Shown here piece by piece: positions 23,486 through 32,173 of a DNA stretch of 51,659 nt; the first letter of the stretch is position 1; each line of letters begins with the position of its first letter. A model generated the notes under the pieces. The model was not told the DNA's origin. It made no database searches and was given only the letters and a program-made list of their open reading frames with translations. The position numbers and the translations under genes were made by a program. The DNA comes from Donghicola tyrosinivorans (GTDB lineage: Bacteria; Pseudomonadota; Alphaproteobacteria; Rhodobacterales; Rhodobacteraceae), in NCBI RefSeq assembly GCF_003003355.1, contig NZ_PVTQ01000021.1:1-51659 (forward strand). Direction: 5' to 3'.

Positions 23486-24382
23486 TTATCCTTTGATCCC
23501 CCCGGCGGAGATCCCTTCGATGAAGTATTTCTGGGCAGCGAAGAACACGGCGAGCGCAGGCGTGATGGTCAGGACTGACATCGCCAGAATGCGGTTCCAC
23601 GCAAAGGCTTCGGTGGTGTCGATGGACAGTTTCAGGGCAAGGCTGACGGGGTATTTGTCGACCGAGCTGATGTAGATCAGCGGCCCGAGGAAATCGTTCA
23701 TGGTCCACATGAACTGGAACAGCGCGACCGAGATCAGGGCAGGGGCCAGCATGGGGACCACAATGAACACCAGCGTCTGCCAGCTGTTGGCACCATCCAC
23801 ACGGGCGGCCTCTTCCATGTCGCCGGGAATGGCGCGCAGGAACTGCACCAGCATGAAGACAAAGAACGCATCCCCTGCCAGTGCCGAGGGCACCCAAAGC
23901 GGCAGAAAGCTGTCCAGCCAACCCAAATCCCGAAACAGGATGTACTGGGGAATCCGCGTCACCACATTGGGCAGCAGCAGGATCGCGATGACCGAGCCAA
24001 AGAGGATCTTCTTGAACGGAAAATCAAAGCGGGCAAAGCCATAGGCCACGAAGGTACAGCTGATCACGGTGCCGATCACCTTGGGCACGATGATTTTGAA
24101 ACTGTTCAGGAAAAACGTCCCGAAGGTGTAAGGGGTCGAGGTCTTCCACCCCTCGATATAGCCGTCCGCTGTGGGGTTTTGCGGCAGAAAACCGGGGTTG
24201 GCGAAAATCTCGCTGTTGGTCTTGAATGATGCGCCCACCAGCCAGATCAGCGGGTACAGCATCACCAGCCCCACAATGCCAAGGACGACATAGCGGATTG
24301 CGGCGTTGATGCGGGCTTTGCGGATGCGGGCATTCGCGTGTTGGCGGGCAAGGTCTAGAGTTGTGTCGGTCATTTGGGTCAT
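23486..24382 (-). CDS. togN: ABC transporter permease, CUT1 MalG type (TogN-like)
   Basis: 298 residues, six membrane segments. The cytoplasmic EAA loop reads EEAARVDGANSWQTLVFIVVPML near residues 187-209 in two parts. It ends in the MalG-type C-terminus GISAGGIKG. GGAG precedes ATG 24382; a second ATG lies at 24373. It is three bases after the first permease. Confidence 0.9.
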   Translation of the reverse strand: MTQMTDTTLDLARQHANARIRKARINAAIRYVVLGIVGLVMLYPLIWLVGASFKTNSEIFANPGFLPQNPTADGYIEGWKTSTPYTFGTFFLNSFKIIVPKVIGTVISCTFVAYGFARFDFPFKKILFGSVIAILLLPNVVTRIPQYILFRDLGWLDSFLPLWVPSALAGDAFFVFMLVQFLRAIPGDMEEAARVDGANSWQTLVFIVVPMLAPALISVALFQFMWTMNDFLGPLIYISSVDKYPVSLALKLSIDTTEAFAWNRILAMSVLTITPALAVFFAAQKYFIEGISAGGIKG

Positions 24383-24385
24383 GGG

Positions 24386-25267
24386 TCAGCTCCGCTTATC
24401 GCCGGCGTAGAACACCCACTTTTTCGACGACCAGAAGGCGACCAGCGTCAGGACCATGATGATCACAAACAGCACCCATGCGATCGCCGAGGCATAGCCC
24501 ATGTCGAACCGCTTGAAGGCCTCATCATAGATATAAAGGGGCAGCAGGTAGGTGGATTTCAGCGGGCCACCGCCGGTGATGATGTAGGGGCCGTTAAACT
24601 CTTGGAACGCCTGCACCATCTGCATGATCAGGTTGAAAAAGATCACCGGCGTCAGCAGCGGAATGGTGATGAAGATAAAGCTGTGCAGCTTGGACGCGCC
24701 ATCAATCGCTGCCGCTTCATAGAGCGATTTGTCGATGGATTGCAGCGCCGCCAGAAAGATCACCATAGCCGAGCCGAACTGCCAGCAGCGCAGCAGCGTG
24801 ATGGTGAACAGGGCATTGCCGGGATCGCCGAACCAGTTGACGGCCTCGAACCCCATGGCAGTGAGGCCCATATTCACAAGGCCATCGGTGGCAAAGATAT
24901 AGCGCCACAGCACCGCAATCGCGATGGATCCGCCAAGAATTGACGGCACATAAAAGGCGGTGCGGAAGAAATTGATGCCCCGTAGGCGGTAGTTCAGGAT
25001 GTAGGCAATGAACAGCGCGAAGGCCAGTTTCAGCGGCACCGTGGTGAACACATAGATCAGCGTTACCGTCAAAGACCGGCGGAATGTGCGGTCCGAGGTG
25101 AACAGATCGATATAGTTCTGAAGACCCGTCCAGACGGGGGCCGACATCAGGTTATAGTCGGTAAAGCTCAGGTACAGAGACGCCAGAAACGGCACCATCG
25201 TGAAGACCAGCAGGCCGGCGATATAGGGCGCCAGATAGCCCAATCCCAACATACGACGCGCTGTCAT
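24386..25267 (-). CDS. togM: ABC transporter permease, CUT1 MalF type (TogM-like)
   Basis: 293 residues from ATG 25267 (MTARRMLGLGYLAPYIAG), with six membrane segments and the EAA loop YEAAAIDGASKLHSFIFITI. No good ribosome site lies just upstream of this ATG. Instead it overlaps the stop of a 16-codon reading frame that has a strong one, so it is probably translated by coupling. First structural gene of operon B. Confidence 0.88.
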   Translation of the reverse strand: MTARRMLGLGYLAPYIAGLLVFTMVPFLASLYLSFTDYNLMSAPVWTGLQNYIDLFTSDRTFRRSLTVTLIYVFTTVPLKLAFALFIAYILNYRLRGINFFRTAFYVPSILGGSIAIAVLWRYIFATDGLVNMGLTAMGFEAVNWFGDPGNALFTITLLRCWQFGSAMVIFLAALQSIDKSLYEAAAIDGASKLHSFIFITIPLLTPVIFFNLIMQMVQAFQEFNGPYIITGGGPLKSTYLLPLYIYDEAFKRFDMGYASAIAWVLFVIIMVLTLVAFWSSKKWVFYAGDKRS

Positions 25268-25314
25268 GGCGCACCAAGCCTGCCGCCCAGTGACGGCACT
25301 GCAATTTGATCCAT
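25264..25314 (-). CDS. 16-residue leader peptide coupled to togM
   Basis: ATG 25314 lies about 8 bases after GGAGGA. The frame encodes MDQIAVPSLGGRLGAP and stops with TGA that overlaps the togM ATG as ATGA. It could be a translational-coupling leader. Alternatively, a one-base change has split an original longer togM start, since an extension of this sort would suit a permease N-terminus. Confidence 0.5.
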   Translation of the reverse strand: MDQIAVPSLGGRLGAP

Positions 25315-25738
25315 CAAAACTTCTCCTCCGTGGCTGCGTGGGCGGGCTCAGCTTGTGGCTGGGGCCCGCGCCGCGGCAGATCGGGTTGTGCCTTTCCTGC
25401 ACGATTCCCGATGTTGTCAGACAAATTAGCAGATCATATGGGATATGTTGGATACACGATTAGGGAAAAAAAGATGGACGAAATTGAACGTCCTTTGGTG
25501 TGAGTTGCTGGGGGCGTGCAGAGGGAGTTGTGTGGCTGAATTGGCCCTATATCTCTGGAAAATTTGGGGTATTACCATAATTAACCGGTTTAATCCTACG
25601 GCGAGCAGGTATCTGGCATGCCCGAAAGTGCTAGGTTCGAAAATGTCCAGAACGGGGATGCCTCGCATCCTCTGTTGACGGCAAGCGCAATTCAGGTGGT
25701 ATGATGAGTCGCAACCCATCAGACAGGAAGGGCAGGGG
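25315..25738. other. Divergent promoter region between operon B and the AraC gene
   Basis: 424 AT-richer bases with no credible gene. It contains the palindrome TTGTCAGACAA at 25414-25424 and presumably the promoters for togM and the AraC regulator. Confidence 0.5.
25414..25424. promoter_or_regulatory. Perfect palindrome matching FadR/FCD GntR operators
   Basis: TTGTC-A-GACAA fits the TnGTnnnACnA pattern of FCD-type GntR sites. It lies 100 bases before the leader start of operon B. The GntR regulator at 26656-27387 is the nearest candidate binder. Confidence 0.5.
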
Positions 25739-26659
25739 ATGGAGGAAATCGAAGGCGGTGTTCTGGACCGTGTGCCGGTGGGTGCGCTGAGCCTGTCGCT
25801 GACACGCTCGACCATCCGGATGCAGCACGCGCCCTCATGGCAGGTGGATAAATCGAATGAGGTTTATGACCTGATCATCGCGCTGGACGGGCAGGGGGAA
25901 TACCTGATGGACGGCCAACGCCTGACCCTGCGGGCGGGCCAAGCGATGTTGATCCCGCCGCACACCCGCTTTGAGGGCTGGATCGAGCATTGCGATGAAT
26001 ACATCGGCATCGCGCAGCATTTCACCCTGCGGGCCTTTGGCGAACACGATCTGCTGTCCCTGATGGAGCTGCGCCCGATTGCCGATCTGGCCCCCTGGCC
26101 GGTGCACGAACCGCTAGCTCGTCATTTCCGGTCCCAATCGCCGCCCGGCTCGGTCACCTTGCCCCAGCACCATCAGTTCATGGTGCTGCTGAATGCCTAT
26201 ATTAACGCGGCGTTTATTCGTTGGCGGCCCGATACGGCGCAACCCATTGAAGGCACAGCGGGCATCGATCTGGCGGTGATGCAGGCGGCCTCAAAGATCA
26301 GCGCCCACCCGCTGGACGCCGCTATCGTGCAAGCCGCGATGGATGAGGCGCCCTATAACCGCGACTACTTCCAGCGGTCTTTTCAGAAACGCATCGGCCG
26401 TACCCCGCGTCAGTACCAGCAGTTCTGCTTGATGGAGCGGGCGATGGAGTATCTAGAGTCCGGCCATTCCGTCACCGAGGCCGCCGCGCGGGTGGGCTAC
26501 AGCGATCCCTATTACTTCTCGCGGATGTTCAAACGCATCATCGGCCTCAGTCCCCGCGCCCATGTCGAGCGGCTGAAGATCAGCCGATCCGGTCAGTTGT
26601 TCCAGTTTGACGAGGGCGAACAAAAGGCACGGTTGGAAGGCGTTGTTGACGAAGGTTAA
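25739..26659 (+). CDS. AraC-family regulator with N-terminal cupin
   Basis: 306 residues. The N-terminal cupin part holds DLIIALDGQGEYLMDGQRLTLRAGQAMLIPPH, in line with a sugar-sensing pocket (residues about 41-72). The C-terminal double helix-turn-helix shows RDYFQRSFQKRIGRTPRQY and AARVGYSDPYYFSRMFKRIIGLSP. It is divergent from operon B, which it most likely activates. The stop overlaps the convergent GntR gene by four bases. Confidence 0.88.
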   Translation: MEEIEGGVLDRVPVGALSLSLTRSTIRMQHAPSWQVDKSNEVYDLIIALDGQGEYLMDGQRLTLRAGQAMLIPPHTRFEGWIEHCDEYIGIAQHFTLRAFGEHDLLSLMELRPIADLAPWPVHEPLARHFRSQSPPGSVTLPQHHQFMVLLNAYINAAFIRWRPDTAQPIEGTAGIDLAVMQAASKISAHPLDAAIVQAAMDEAPYNRDYFQRSFQKRIGRTPRQYQQFCLMERAMEYLESGHSVTEAAARVGYSDPYYFSRMFKRIIGLSPRAHVERLKISRSGQLFQFDEGEQKARLEGVVDEG

Positions 26660-27387
26660 CGATATGACTTGCGCAAAAGGGCGCGGTAGCGGTCCAGACC
26701 GCCTTCAAGATGCGCCTTCATGGCGCTTTCGGCGGCATCGGGATCGCCTTGGATGATGGCGTCGATGATGCGGTTATGCTCGTTCACCAGATCGGGGTTC
26801 GGGATATAGGCCCGGGGAGGGCCGTCGCCTGCCTCAAGTTCCACGCGGGGCACAAGGCCGGGGCGGATCAGAGTCAGAAATTCGGCAAAGCGCTTGTTTT
26901 GCGAGGCTTCGGCGATGGCCACGTGAAAGGCAAAGTCGGCCTCGCGGGTCGATGCGCCAGTCTCGAAACACTTGGCCAGCTCTTCTTGCGCCCGCACGAT
27001 CTTTTCGATTTGCGCGCCAGAGCGGCGCATCGCCGCCAAGCCTGCGGCGCGAATTTCAAAGGCCGAGCGCAGTTCGAACAGCTCGATCACCCCCGACAGC
27101 CGTTCGGTGTCCAGATCGGAAAACGGGCGCTGTTGGGTTTGCGCGGGGTCCAAAGCGTAAACGCCCGAGCCCTTGCGGGCCTCGACCAGTCCTTCGGTGC
27201 GCAGTTGGGCGAACGCCTCTCGGACCACGGTGCGGCTGACGGAATAGGTCCGCGTCAGTTCGGCCTCGCTTGGCAGGCGGTCGCCTGGGGCAACCTCGCC
27301 CGACAGAATCGCGGCCCGCAAGGCGTCCGCGATGACGGTCACACGGGTGCGCGGCGGAGTGTTCTGAAGGTTTGTCGTCTCGATCAC
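26656..27387 (-). CDS. GntR-family regulator, FadR (FCD) subfamily
   Basis: 243 residues. Winged helix (GEVAPGDRLPSEAELTRTYSV, then SRTVVREAFAQLRTEGLVEARKG, residues about 31-75) and FCD domain with ELRSAFEIRAAGLAAMR, DFAFHVAIAEASQN and EHNRIIDAI giving the metal-binding Asp and His residues. It resembles regulators of hexuronate use (ExuR/UxuR). It is divergent from the enolase-superfamily gene; the strong palindrome at 27511-27537 lies between them, and a half-site CTGTAATA (27408-27415, reverse) lies near its own start. Confidence 0.88.
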   Translation of the reverse strand: MIETTNLQNTPPRTRVTVIADALRAAILSGEVAPGDRLPSEAELTRTYSVSRTVVREAFAQLRTEGLVEARKGSGVYALDPAQTQQRPFSDLDTERLSGVIELFELRSAFEIRAAGLAAMRRSGAQIEKIVRAQEELAKCFETGASTREADFAFHVAIAEASQNKRFAEFLTLIRPGLVPRVELEAGDGPPRAYIPNPDLVNEHNRIIDAIIQGDPDAAESAMKAHLEGGLDRYRALLRKSYR

Positions 27388-27510
27388 GCGCGCCTCGTTC
27401 TTTCATATATTACAGGTTTTATTCATAGCGGGCTTTGCGGGCTTAGGTCCAGCGGCAAATTCGGGCAGTTCGGTGAGAGTTTTGAAGAAGCCTGTTGACC
27501 GATTCACAAA

Positions 27511-27537
27511 TGCTGTAATACAACTTGTCATACAGCA
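27511..27537. promoter_or_regulatory. Operator-like inverted repeat upstream of the enolase-superfamily gene
   Basis: Arms TGCTGTAATACAA and TTGTCATACAGCA pair around one C with two mismatches, an imperfect 27-base palindrome 42 bases before the start codon. The right half ACTTGTCATACAG recurs with one change upstream of the DppB-type operon at 35000-35012. Probable site of the adjacent GntR regulator. Confidence 0.6.
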
Positions 27538-27578
27538 ATTGACCCGTGCGGTACGCCGCGCGGACGGAGGAGAATACA

Positions 27579-28727
27579 GTGATCATCACCGACGTCTCAG
27601 CGCGGGTTTTCCGCCATAAGACTCGCCGCCATTCGGACAGCGCAGGACACGCCCACCCCGGACCCGAACATGAGGTCGAACAGGGCATTCTGACCATCCG
27701 CACCGAGGACGGCAACGAGGGCCACAGCTTTGCCCCGCCCGAGGTGATGCGCCCCCATGTGCTGGATAAATTCGTGCGCAAGGTGTTGATCGGACAGGAT
27801 CACCGCGACCGCGAACGGTTGTGGCAGGACCTTGCCCATTGGCAGCGCGGTTCGGCGGCGCAGCTGACCGACCGGACCCTTGCGGTTGTCGATTGCGCCT
27901 TGTGGGACTTGGCCGGACGCACTTTAGGCCAGCCGGTCTACAAGCTGATCGGCGGCTATCGCGATAAGGTCCGCGCCTATGGCTCGATCATGTGCGGGGA
28001 CGAGCTAGAGGGCGGTCTGGCGACCCCTGACGACTATGGCCGCTTTGCCGAAACGCTGGTTGCGCGGGGCTACAAAGGGATCAAGCTGCACACATGGATG
28101 CCGCCCGTCAGTTGGGCGCCCGATGTGCGCATGGACCTGAAAGCCTGCGCCGCCGTGCGCGAGGCCGTTGGCCCCGACATCAGCCTAATGATCGACGCTT
28201 TTCACTGGTATTCGCGCACCGATGCCTTGGCGCTGGGGCGGGGTCTGGAGAAGCTGGATTTCGACTGGATCGAAGAGCCGATGGATGAACAATCCATGTC
28301 ATCCTATCGCTGGCTGTCAGACAACTTGGACATTCCTGTGATAGGTCCGGAAAGCGCCGCCGGAAAACACTGGCACCGCGCGGAATGGATCACCTCGGGG
28401 GCCTGCGACATCCTGCGGACCGGCGTGAATGACGTGGGCGGGATCACCCCTGCGCTGAAGACCCTGCATCTGGCCGAGGCTTTCGGCATGAACTGCGAGG
28501 TTCACGGCAACACGGCGATGAACCTTCAGGTCGTGGCGGCGGTCAAAAACTGCCGCTGGTATGAGCGCGGGTTGCTGCACCCGTTCCTCGAATACGACGA
28601 CGGGTTCGACTACCTGAATGCGCTGTCCGATCCGATGGACGCAGACGGATTTGTCCATGTGCCCGACCGCCCCGGTTTGGGCGAGGACATCAATTTCGAC
28701 CACATCGAAAACAACCGCGTGGCTTGA
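27579..28727 (+). CDS. Mandelate racemase/muconate lactonizing family enzyme (sugar-acid dehydratase-like)
   Basis: 382 residues from GTG 27579, seven bases after GGAGGAG; an upstream in-frame start at 27546 has no such site. Enolase-superfamily residues: IKLHTW near 166-171 (catalytic Lys region), LMIDAFHW (first metal Asp), DWIEEP (Glu), IGPES (Glu) and CEVHGN (general base His). The His/Asp pattern fits the mandelate-racemase subgroup, which includes many acid-sugar dehydratases. Context (GntR of hexuronate type, ABC import, pectin genes) suggests an aldonate or uronate-derived substrate. I cannot name the substrate. Confidence 0.85.
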   Translation: MIITDVSARVFRHKTRRHSDSAGHAHPGPEHEVEQGILTIRTEDGNEGHSFAPPEVMRPHVLDKFVRKVLIGQDHRDRERLWQDLAHWQRGSAAQLTDRTLAVVDCALWDLAGRTLGQPVYKLIGGYRDKVRAYGSIMCGDELEGGLATPDDYGRFAETLVARGYKGIKLHTWMPPVSWAPDVRMDLKACAAVREAVGPDISLMIDAFHWYSRTDALALGRGLEKLDFDWIEEPMDEQSMSSYRWLSDNLDIPVIGPESAAGKHWHRAEWITSGACDILRTGVNDVGGITPALKTLHLAEAFGMNCEVHGNTAMNLQVVAAVKNCRWYERGLLHPFLEYDDGFDYLNALSDPMDADGFVHVPDRPGLGEDINFDHIENNRVA

Positions 28728-28772
28728 CGCGCCCGCTTTTTAACTAGTCCAAAACTCTCAGGGAGGAGATTT

Positions 28773-30365
28773 ATGAGACATTTGCTTGCAAGCGCTGCCG
28801 TGGCCGTATTGATGGCCGGCACCGCGCCGGTTCTGGCTGAAACGCCTGCGGACCAGCTGATCGTTGCGTTCGACATGACCAACGTGCTGACGATGGATCC
28901 TGCGGCCATCACCGGCGGCGAGGCGGTTCAGATCCTGAACAACGTCTATGACACGCTGGTTCAGTTGAACCCCGAAACCCGTGCGCTTGAGCCGCGTCTT
29001 GCGGAAAGCTGGGAGGTCGCGCCCGACAACATGTCGGTGACCTTCAAGCTGCGTCCCGATGCTAAATTCGCGTCCGGCAATCCTGTGACTGCCGATGACG
29101 TGGTTTACAGCTTCAAGCGGATGATGACCCTTAGTCTGGCGCAGGCCTCGGCCCTGAATTCTCGCGGCTTTGTGGTCGAGGATGTGGACAGCTATTTTCA
29201 GGCGGTCGATGCCCATACGTTCAAGCTGACCCTGCCGCAGGCGGACGACCCCAAGCTGATCATGATGAACCTTGCGGAATCCGGTCGCGGTTCGATCCTT
29301 GATAGCAAGCTGGTTCAAGAGAACGAGAAAAACGGCGATGCGGGGCAGGAATGGCTGACCAACAACGCGGCAGGCTCGGGTGCGTTCACGCTGGACAATT
29401 GGCGGGCGAATGAATTCGTGATCCTTGGTCGCAATGACAATTTCTGGGACGATGCGCCCCAGATGTCGCGCGTTCTGATGCGCCATTTGCCTGAAAGCCA
29501 GTCGCAGCGTTTGGGGCTGGAGCAGGGCGATCTGGACGTCGGTTTCTCGCTGGCGGCACCTGATCTGAAGGCGCTGGAAACCAACGAAGAGATCACCGTG
29601 GAAACGGTCCCTTCGGCTGGTTTCTATTACCTCGCCGTGTCGATGGAGGACGAGCGTTACGCCAATCCCAAGGTCCGCGAAGCGCTGCGCTACCTGATCG
29701 ATTATGAGGGGATCAACGGGGCGATCATGCCGTATTTCGGGGTGCCGAAGCAGCGTCCGATCAACTCTGGCGCTTTTGCCCTGCTGCCCGATCCGGGCTA
29801 CACGCTGGACGTGGAAAAGGCCAAGGGCCTGCTGGCTGAGGCGGGCTATCCCGACGGGTTTGACACCACGCTGCGCGTGATCTCGACCCAGCAGTTTCTG
29901 GACAGTGCGACGGCCATTCAGGGCACGTTGGCCCAAGCGGGCATCAATGCCGAGATCATCACCGGCGATGGTGGCCAGATTTACGGCGCGATGCGCGAGC
30001 GCAAGTTTGAACTGCTGGTTGGTCGCGGCGGCGGCGGTCAGCAGCCGCACCCTGACAGCAACCTGCGGGCGATGATCTATAACCCCGACAACTCGCAGGA
30101 CGCGGGACTGACCAACTATCAGGGCTGGCGCACCTCGTTCCAGAATGAAGAGCTTAACGCGATGATCGAACAGGGGTTGATTGAACCGAACACAGACGCG
30201 CAGGCCGATATCTACAAGGCCATTCAGGACAAGATCGAAGAGGTTGTCCCCTCGATCCTGCCGTTCTCGGAGCGGGTTGTGACGGCGGCCTATCAGGACG
30301 ACATCGAAGGCATCATCGTTGACCCGTGGGTCACGCGGTTTGAGGATGTGGTTAAGAAACGCTGA
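28773..30365 (+). CDS. Family-5 (peptide/nickel/oligosaccharide type) ABC substrate-binding protein
   Basis: 530 residues with signal peptide MRHLLASAAVAVLMAGTAPVLA. Family blocks: LDPAAITGGEAVQILNNVYDTL type start (residues about 45-65), PRLAESWEVAPDNMSVTFKLRP, ADDVVYSFKRM, and VREALRYLID near 300. Strong site GGGAGGAG before the start, 45 bases after the enolase-superfamily gene, so both are probably one operon. The matching permeases and ATPases are on the opposite strand at 31427-34942. Family-5 binders can carry oligosaccharides as well as peptides. Confidence 0.9.
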   Translation: MRHLLASAAVAVLMAGTAPVLAETPADQLIVAFDMTNVLTMDPAAITGGEAVQILNNVYDTLVQLNPETRALEPRLAESWEVAPDNMSVTFKLRPDAKFASGNPVTADDVVYSFKRMMTLSLAQASALNSRGFVVEDVDSYFQAVDAHTFKLTLPQADDPKLIMMNLAESGRGSILDSKLVQENEKNGDAGQEWLTNNAAGSGAFTLDNWRANEFVILGRNDNFWDDAPQMSRVLMRHLPESQSQRLGLEQGDLDVGFSLAAPDLKALETNEEITVETVPSAGFYYLAVSMEDERYANPKVREALRYLIDYEGINGAIMPYFGVPKQRPINSGAFALLPDPGYTLDVEKAKGLLAEAGYPDGFDTTLRVISTQQFLDSATAIQGTLAQAGINAEIITGDGGQIYGAMRERKFELLVGRGGGGQQPHPDSNLRAMIYNPDNSQDAGLTNYQGWRTSFQNEELNAMIEQGLIEPNTDAQADIYKAIQDKIEEVVPSILPFSERVVTAAYQDDIEGIIVDPWVTRFEDVVKKR

Positions 30366-30385
30366 CCCGGTTTAGGGCGAAAAGG

Positions 30386-30419
30386 AAGGGGCGCTGAGAT
30401 TACTCAGCGCCCCTTTTTT
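30386..30419. terminator. Strong rho-independent terminator
   Basis: GGGGCGCTGAG and CTCAGCGCCCC form a perfect 11-base stem around ATTA, followed by TTTTTT on the plus strand. It ends the binding-protein operon and may also serve the convergent esterase gene. Confidence 0.92.
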
Positions 30420-30444
30420 GATGCAAGAATGACAGCCGTTGGTG

Positions 30445-31443
30445 TCAGAGGTGTCGGCTGAGGAAGGTGATAGCCTCGTCCAATGACTTTCGCGGGCATG
30501 TGTGCCCTGCATCATGCATGGCGGTGTCGGGCGCAGGGGCACCTGCCGCCTTCGCGATCCGCGCAATTTGGGTCCAAGCCTTTTGGACGCTGGCCTCGGG
30601 CATATGCCGATCCCCGCGTCCCGAGCGGTAGAATTGGGGTTTCTGCACGCCAAGTCCCGCCAGATCGGCGAAGTCTGCGCGGGCGGCGATCGTGGGGTGC
30701 AGCATGTAAAAGGCAGATTGCCCCGCCAAAAGCGGCGCGTTTTCCTGCATCAGATCATTGCGGCAAGCCATCCAAGACAGGCTGGCATGGGCTGCGATAT
30801 CGGGGCTAAGCGCGGCCACTTGCCATGCGCGGAACCCTCCGAAGGAAAAGCCAAAGGCACCGATCCGCATAGCGTCGATTTCAGGCTGTTTGGCCAGCCA
30901 TGCGGCGGCTTGGGCGTCTTCGCCCGCGACCAGTCCGGCCAGTGACCAGCCAAGCCCAAGGGCGTTGGCGGCAAGGGCTTGTTGGCCCTCATAGCCGCCC
31001 GCTTGCCGTGCGCCCCATCCCAACGCATCAAGGCAAAGCACCGCAAATCCCGCCTCTAGAAATGCCGAGGCAGGGGCGGCACCGTCATAGTGACGGGCGC
31101 GGGTTTCTGTGCTGGCGGGATCGTCAAAGAGCTTGCGCAAACCGTGTTCGAACGCGCCGCCGTGGTCGTGCAGCAGCAGAACGGCGGGGAAGGGGCCTAT
31201 GCCTTTGGGCAGGACAAACCGGCCAGAGGCTGTCGCGCCGGTGGCAAACTCCAACGTCACTTCCGTACCATCGTGCCGCCCTTTTGCCGCGCCGTCCATC
31301 GGGGGCAGGCCCGCCCGCCAAGCGCGCATCAAGCGATCTGCCCAAACGGAATATGGCCCCCGCGCAGAGGCGAAGGACAGATCCATCGGCAGCGCGTCGC
31401 GCCGCGCCGCCAAGAAGGGGGGCAGGTCAGACGGCGTGTTCAT
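30445..31443 (-). CDS. Alpha/beta-hydrolase, dienelactone hydrolase/acetyl-esterase-like
   Basis: 332 residues from ATG 31443; a TTG at 31449 is an alternative. Nucleophile elbow GFSFGGFRAW near residue 198 (serine), acid SGRGDRHMP and base DAGHTCPR near the end make a full triad. HDHGGAFEHG supplies the oxyanion-hole region. No signal peptide. Its start overlaps the end of the ATPase gene, so it is the last gene of the DppBCDF-type operon. An esterase inside an uptake operon near pectin genes suggests removal of acyl groups from the imported sugar; this is inference. Confidence 0.8.
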   Translation of the reverse strand: MNTPSDLPPFLAARRDALPMDLSFASARGPYSVWADRLMRAWRAGLPPMDGAAKGRHDGTEVTLEFATGATASGRFVLPKGIGPFPAVLLLHDHGGAFEHGLRKLFDDPASTETRARHYDGAAPASAFLEAGFAVLCLDALGWGARQAGGYEGQQALAANALGLGWSLAGLVAGEDAQAAAWLAKQPEIDAMRIGAFGFSFGGFRAWQVAALSPDIAAHASLSWMACRNDLMQENAPLLAGQSAFYMLHPTIAARADFADLAGLGVQKPQFYRSGRGDRHMPEASVQKAWTQIARIAKAAGAPAPDTAMHDAGHTCPRKSLDEAITFLSRHL

Positions 31444-32173
31444 ACTCAAGGCTCGCGGCGATCAGCTCTTTCGCGTAGGGCTGGGTTGCGCCGCCTTGGG
31501 TGATCGCCTCACGCGGCAGCACCTCAACGACCCGCCCGTGCTGCATGATCGCGAAGCGGTCGCACATGTGATCGACCACGGCCAGATCGTGGCTGACCAT
31601 GAGGTAGGTAAAGCCCTTTTCCTTTTGCAGCCGGACCAAAAGGTTCAGAACCTCTGCCTGAACCGAGACATCAAGGGCTGAGGTCGGCTCATCCAGCAGC
31701 AGCACGTCAGGCTCTAAGATCAGCGCCCGCGCGATGGCCACCCGCTGACGCTGACCGCCAGAAAGCTGGTGCGGATAGCGGTCAAGGAATTCCACCGGCA
31801 GGCCCACATCGCGCATGGCCTGCGCCAGACGGGCGTCGCGGTTGCCTATCCCGTTGATGCGCAGCCCTTCCTCTAGCGTTGTGCGGATCGAGTGGCGGGG
31901 ATGCAGCGAGCCGTAGGGGTCTTGAAAGACCATCTGCATGGCGCGGCAACGCTCGGCCACGGACATATCGCGCACGCTTTTGCCGCCGATTTCGACCGTT
32001 CCGGTCCATTTCTGGTTCAGCTGCGCGGCGCAGCGCAGGATCGTGGATTTCCCCGAGCCGCTTTCGCCCACAAGGCCGAAACATTCGCCTGCGGCGACCT
32101 CTAGCTGGATGTCGTGCAGCACCTGAAGCGCACCAAAGCTGACGCAGAGATCGCTGATTGTAACGGATTTCAT
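31427..32173 (-). CDS. Oligopeptide-type ABC transporter ATPase (DppF-like)
   Basis: 248 residues from ATG 32173. Walker A GESGSGKST near 37-45, signature LSGGQRQRVAIARAL, Walker B VLLLDEPTSALD, switch His in MVSHDLA. It is shorter than typical DppF/OppF (about 320) because the C-terminal extension is absent. It overlaps the DppD-like gene by ATGA. Confidence 0.9.
   Translation of the reverse strand: MKSVTISDLCVSFGALQVLHDIQLEVAAGECFGLVGESGSGKSTILRCAAQLNQKWTGTVEIGGKSVRDMSVAERCRAMQMVFQDPYGSLHPRHSIRTTLEEGLRINGIGNRDARLAQAMRDVGLPVEFLDRYPHQLSGGQRQRVAIARALILEPDVLLLDEPTSALDVSVQAEVLNLLVRLQKEKGFTYLMVSHDLAVVDHMCDRFAIMQHGRVVEVLPREAITQGGATQPYAKELIAASLEYEHAV

Noticed and set aside
28758-30050. 430-codon minus-strand frame
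   Set aside because: Antisense shadow of the well-supported binding-protein gene; its His/Arg/Gln-rich composition is typical of such shadows.
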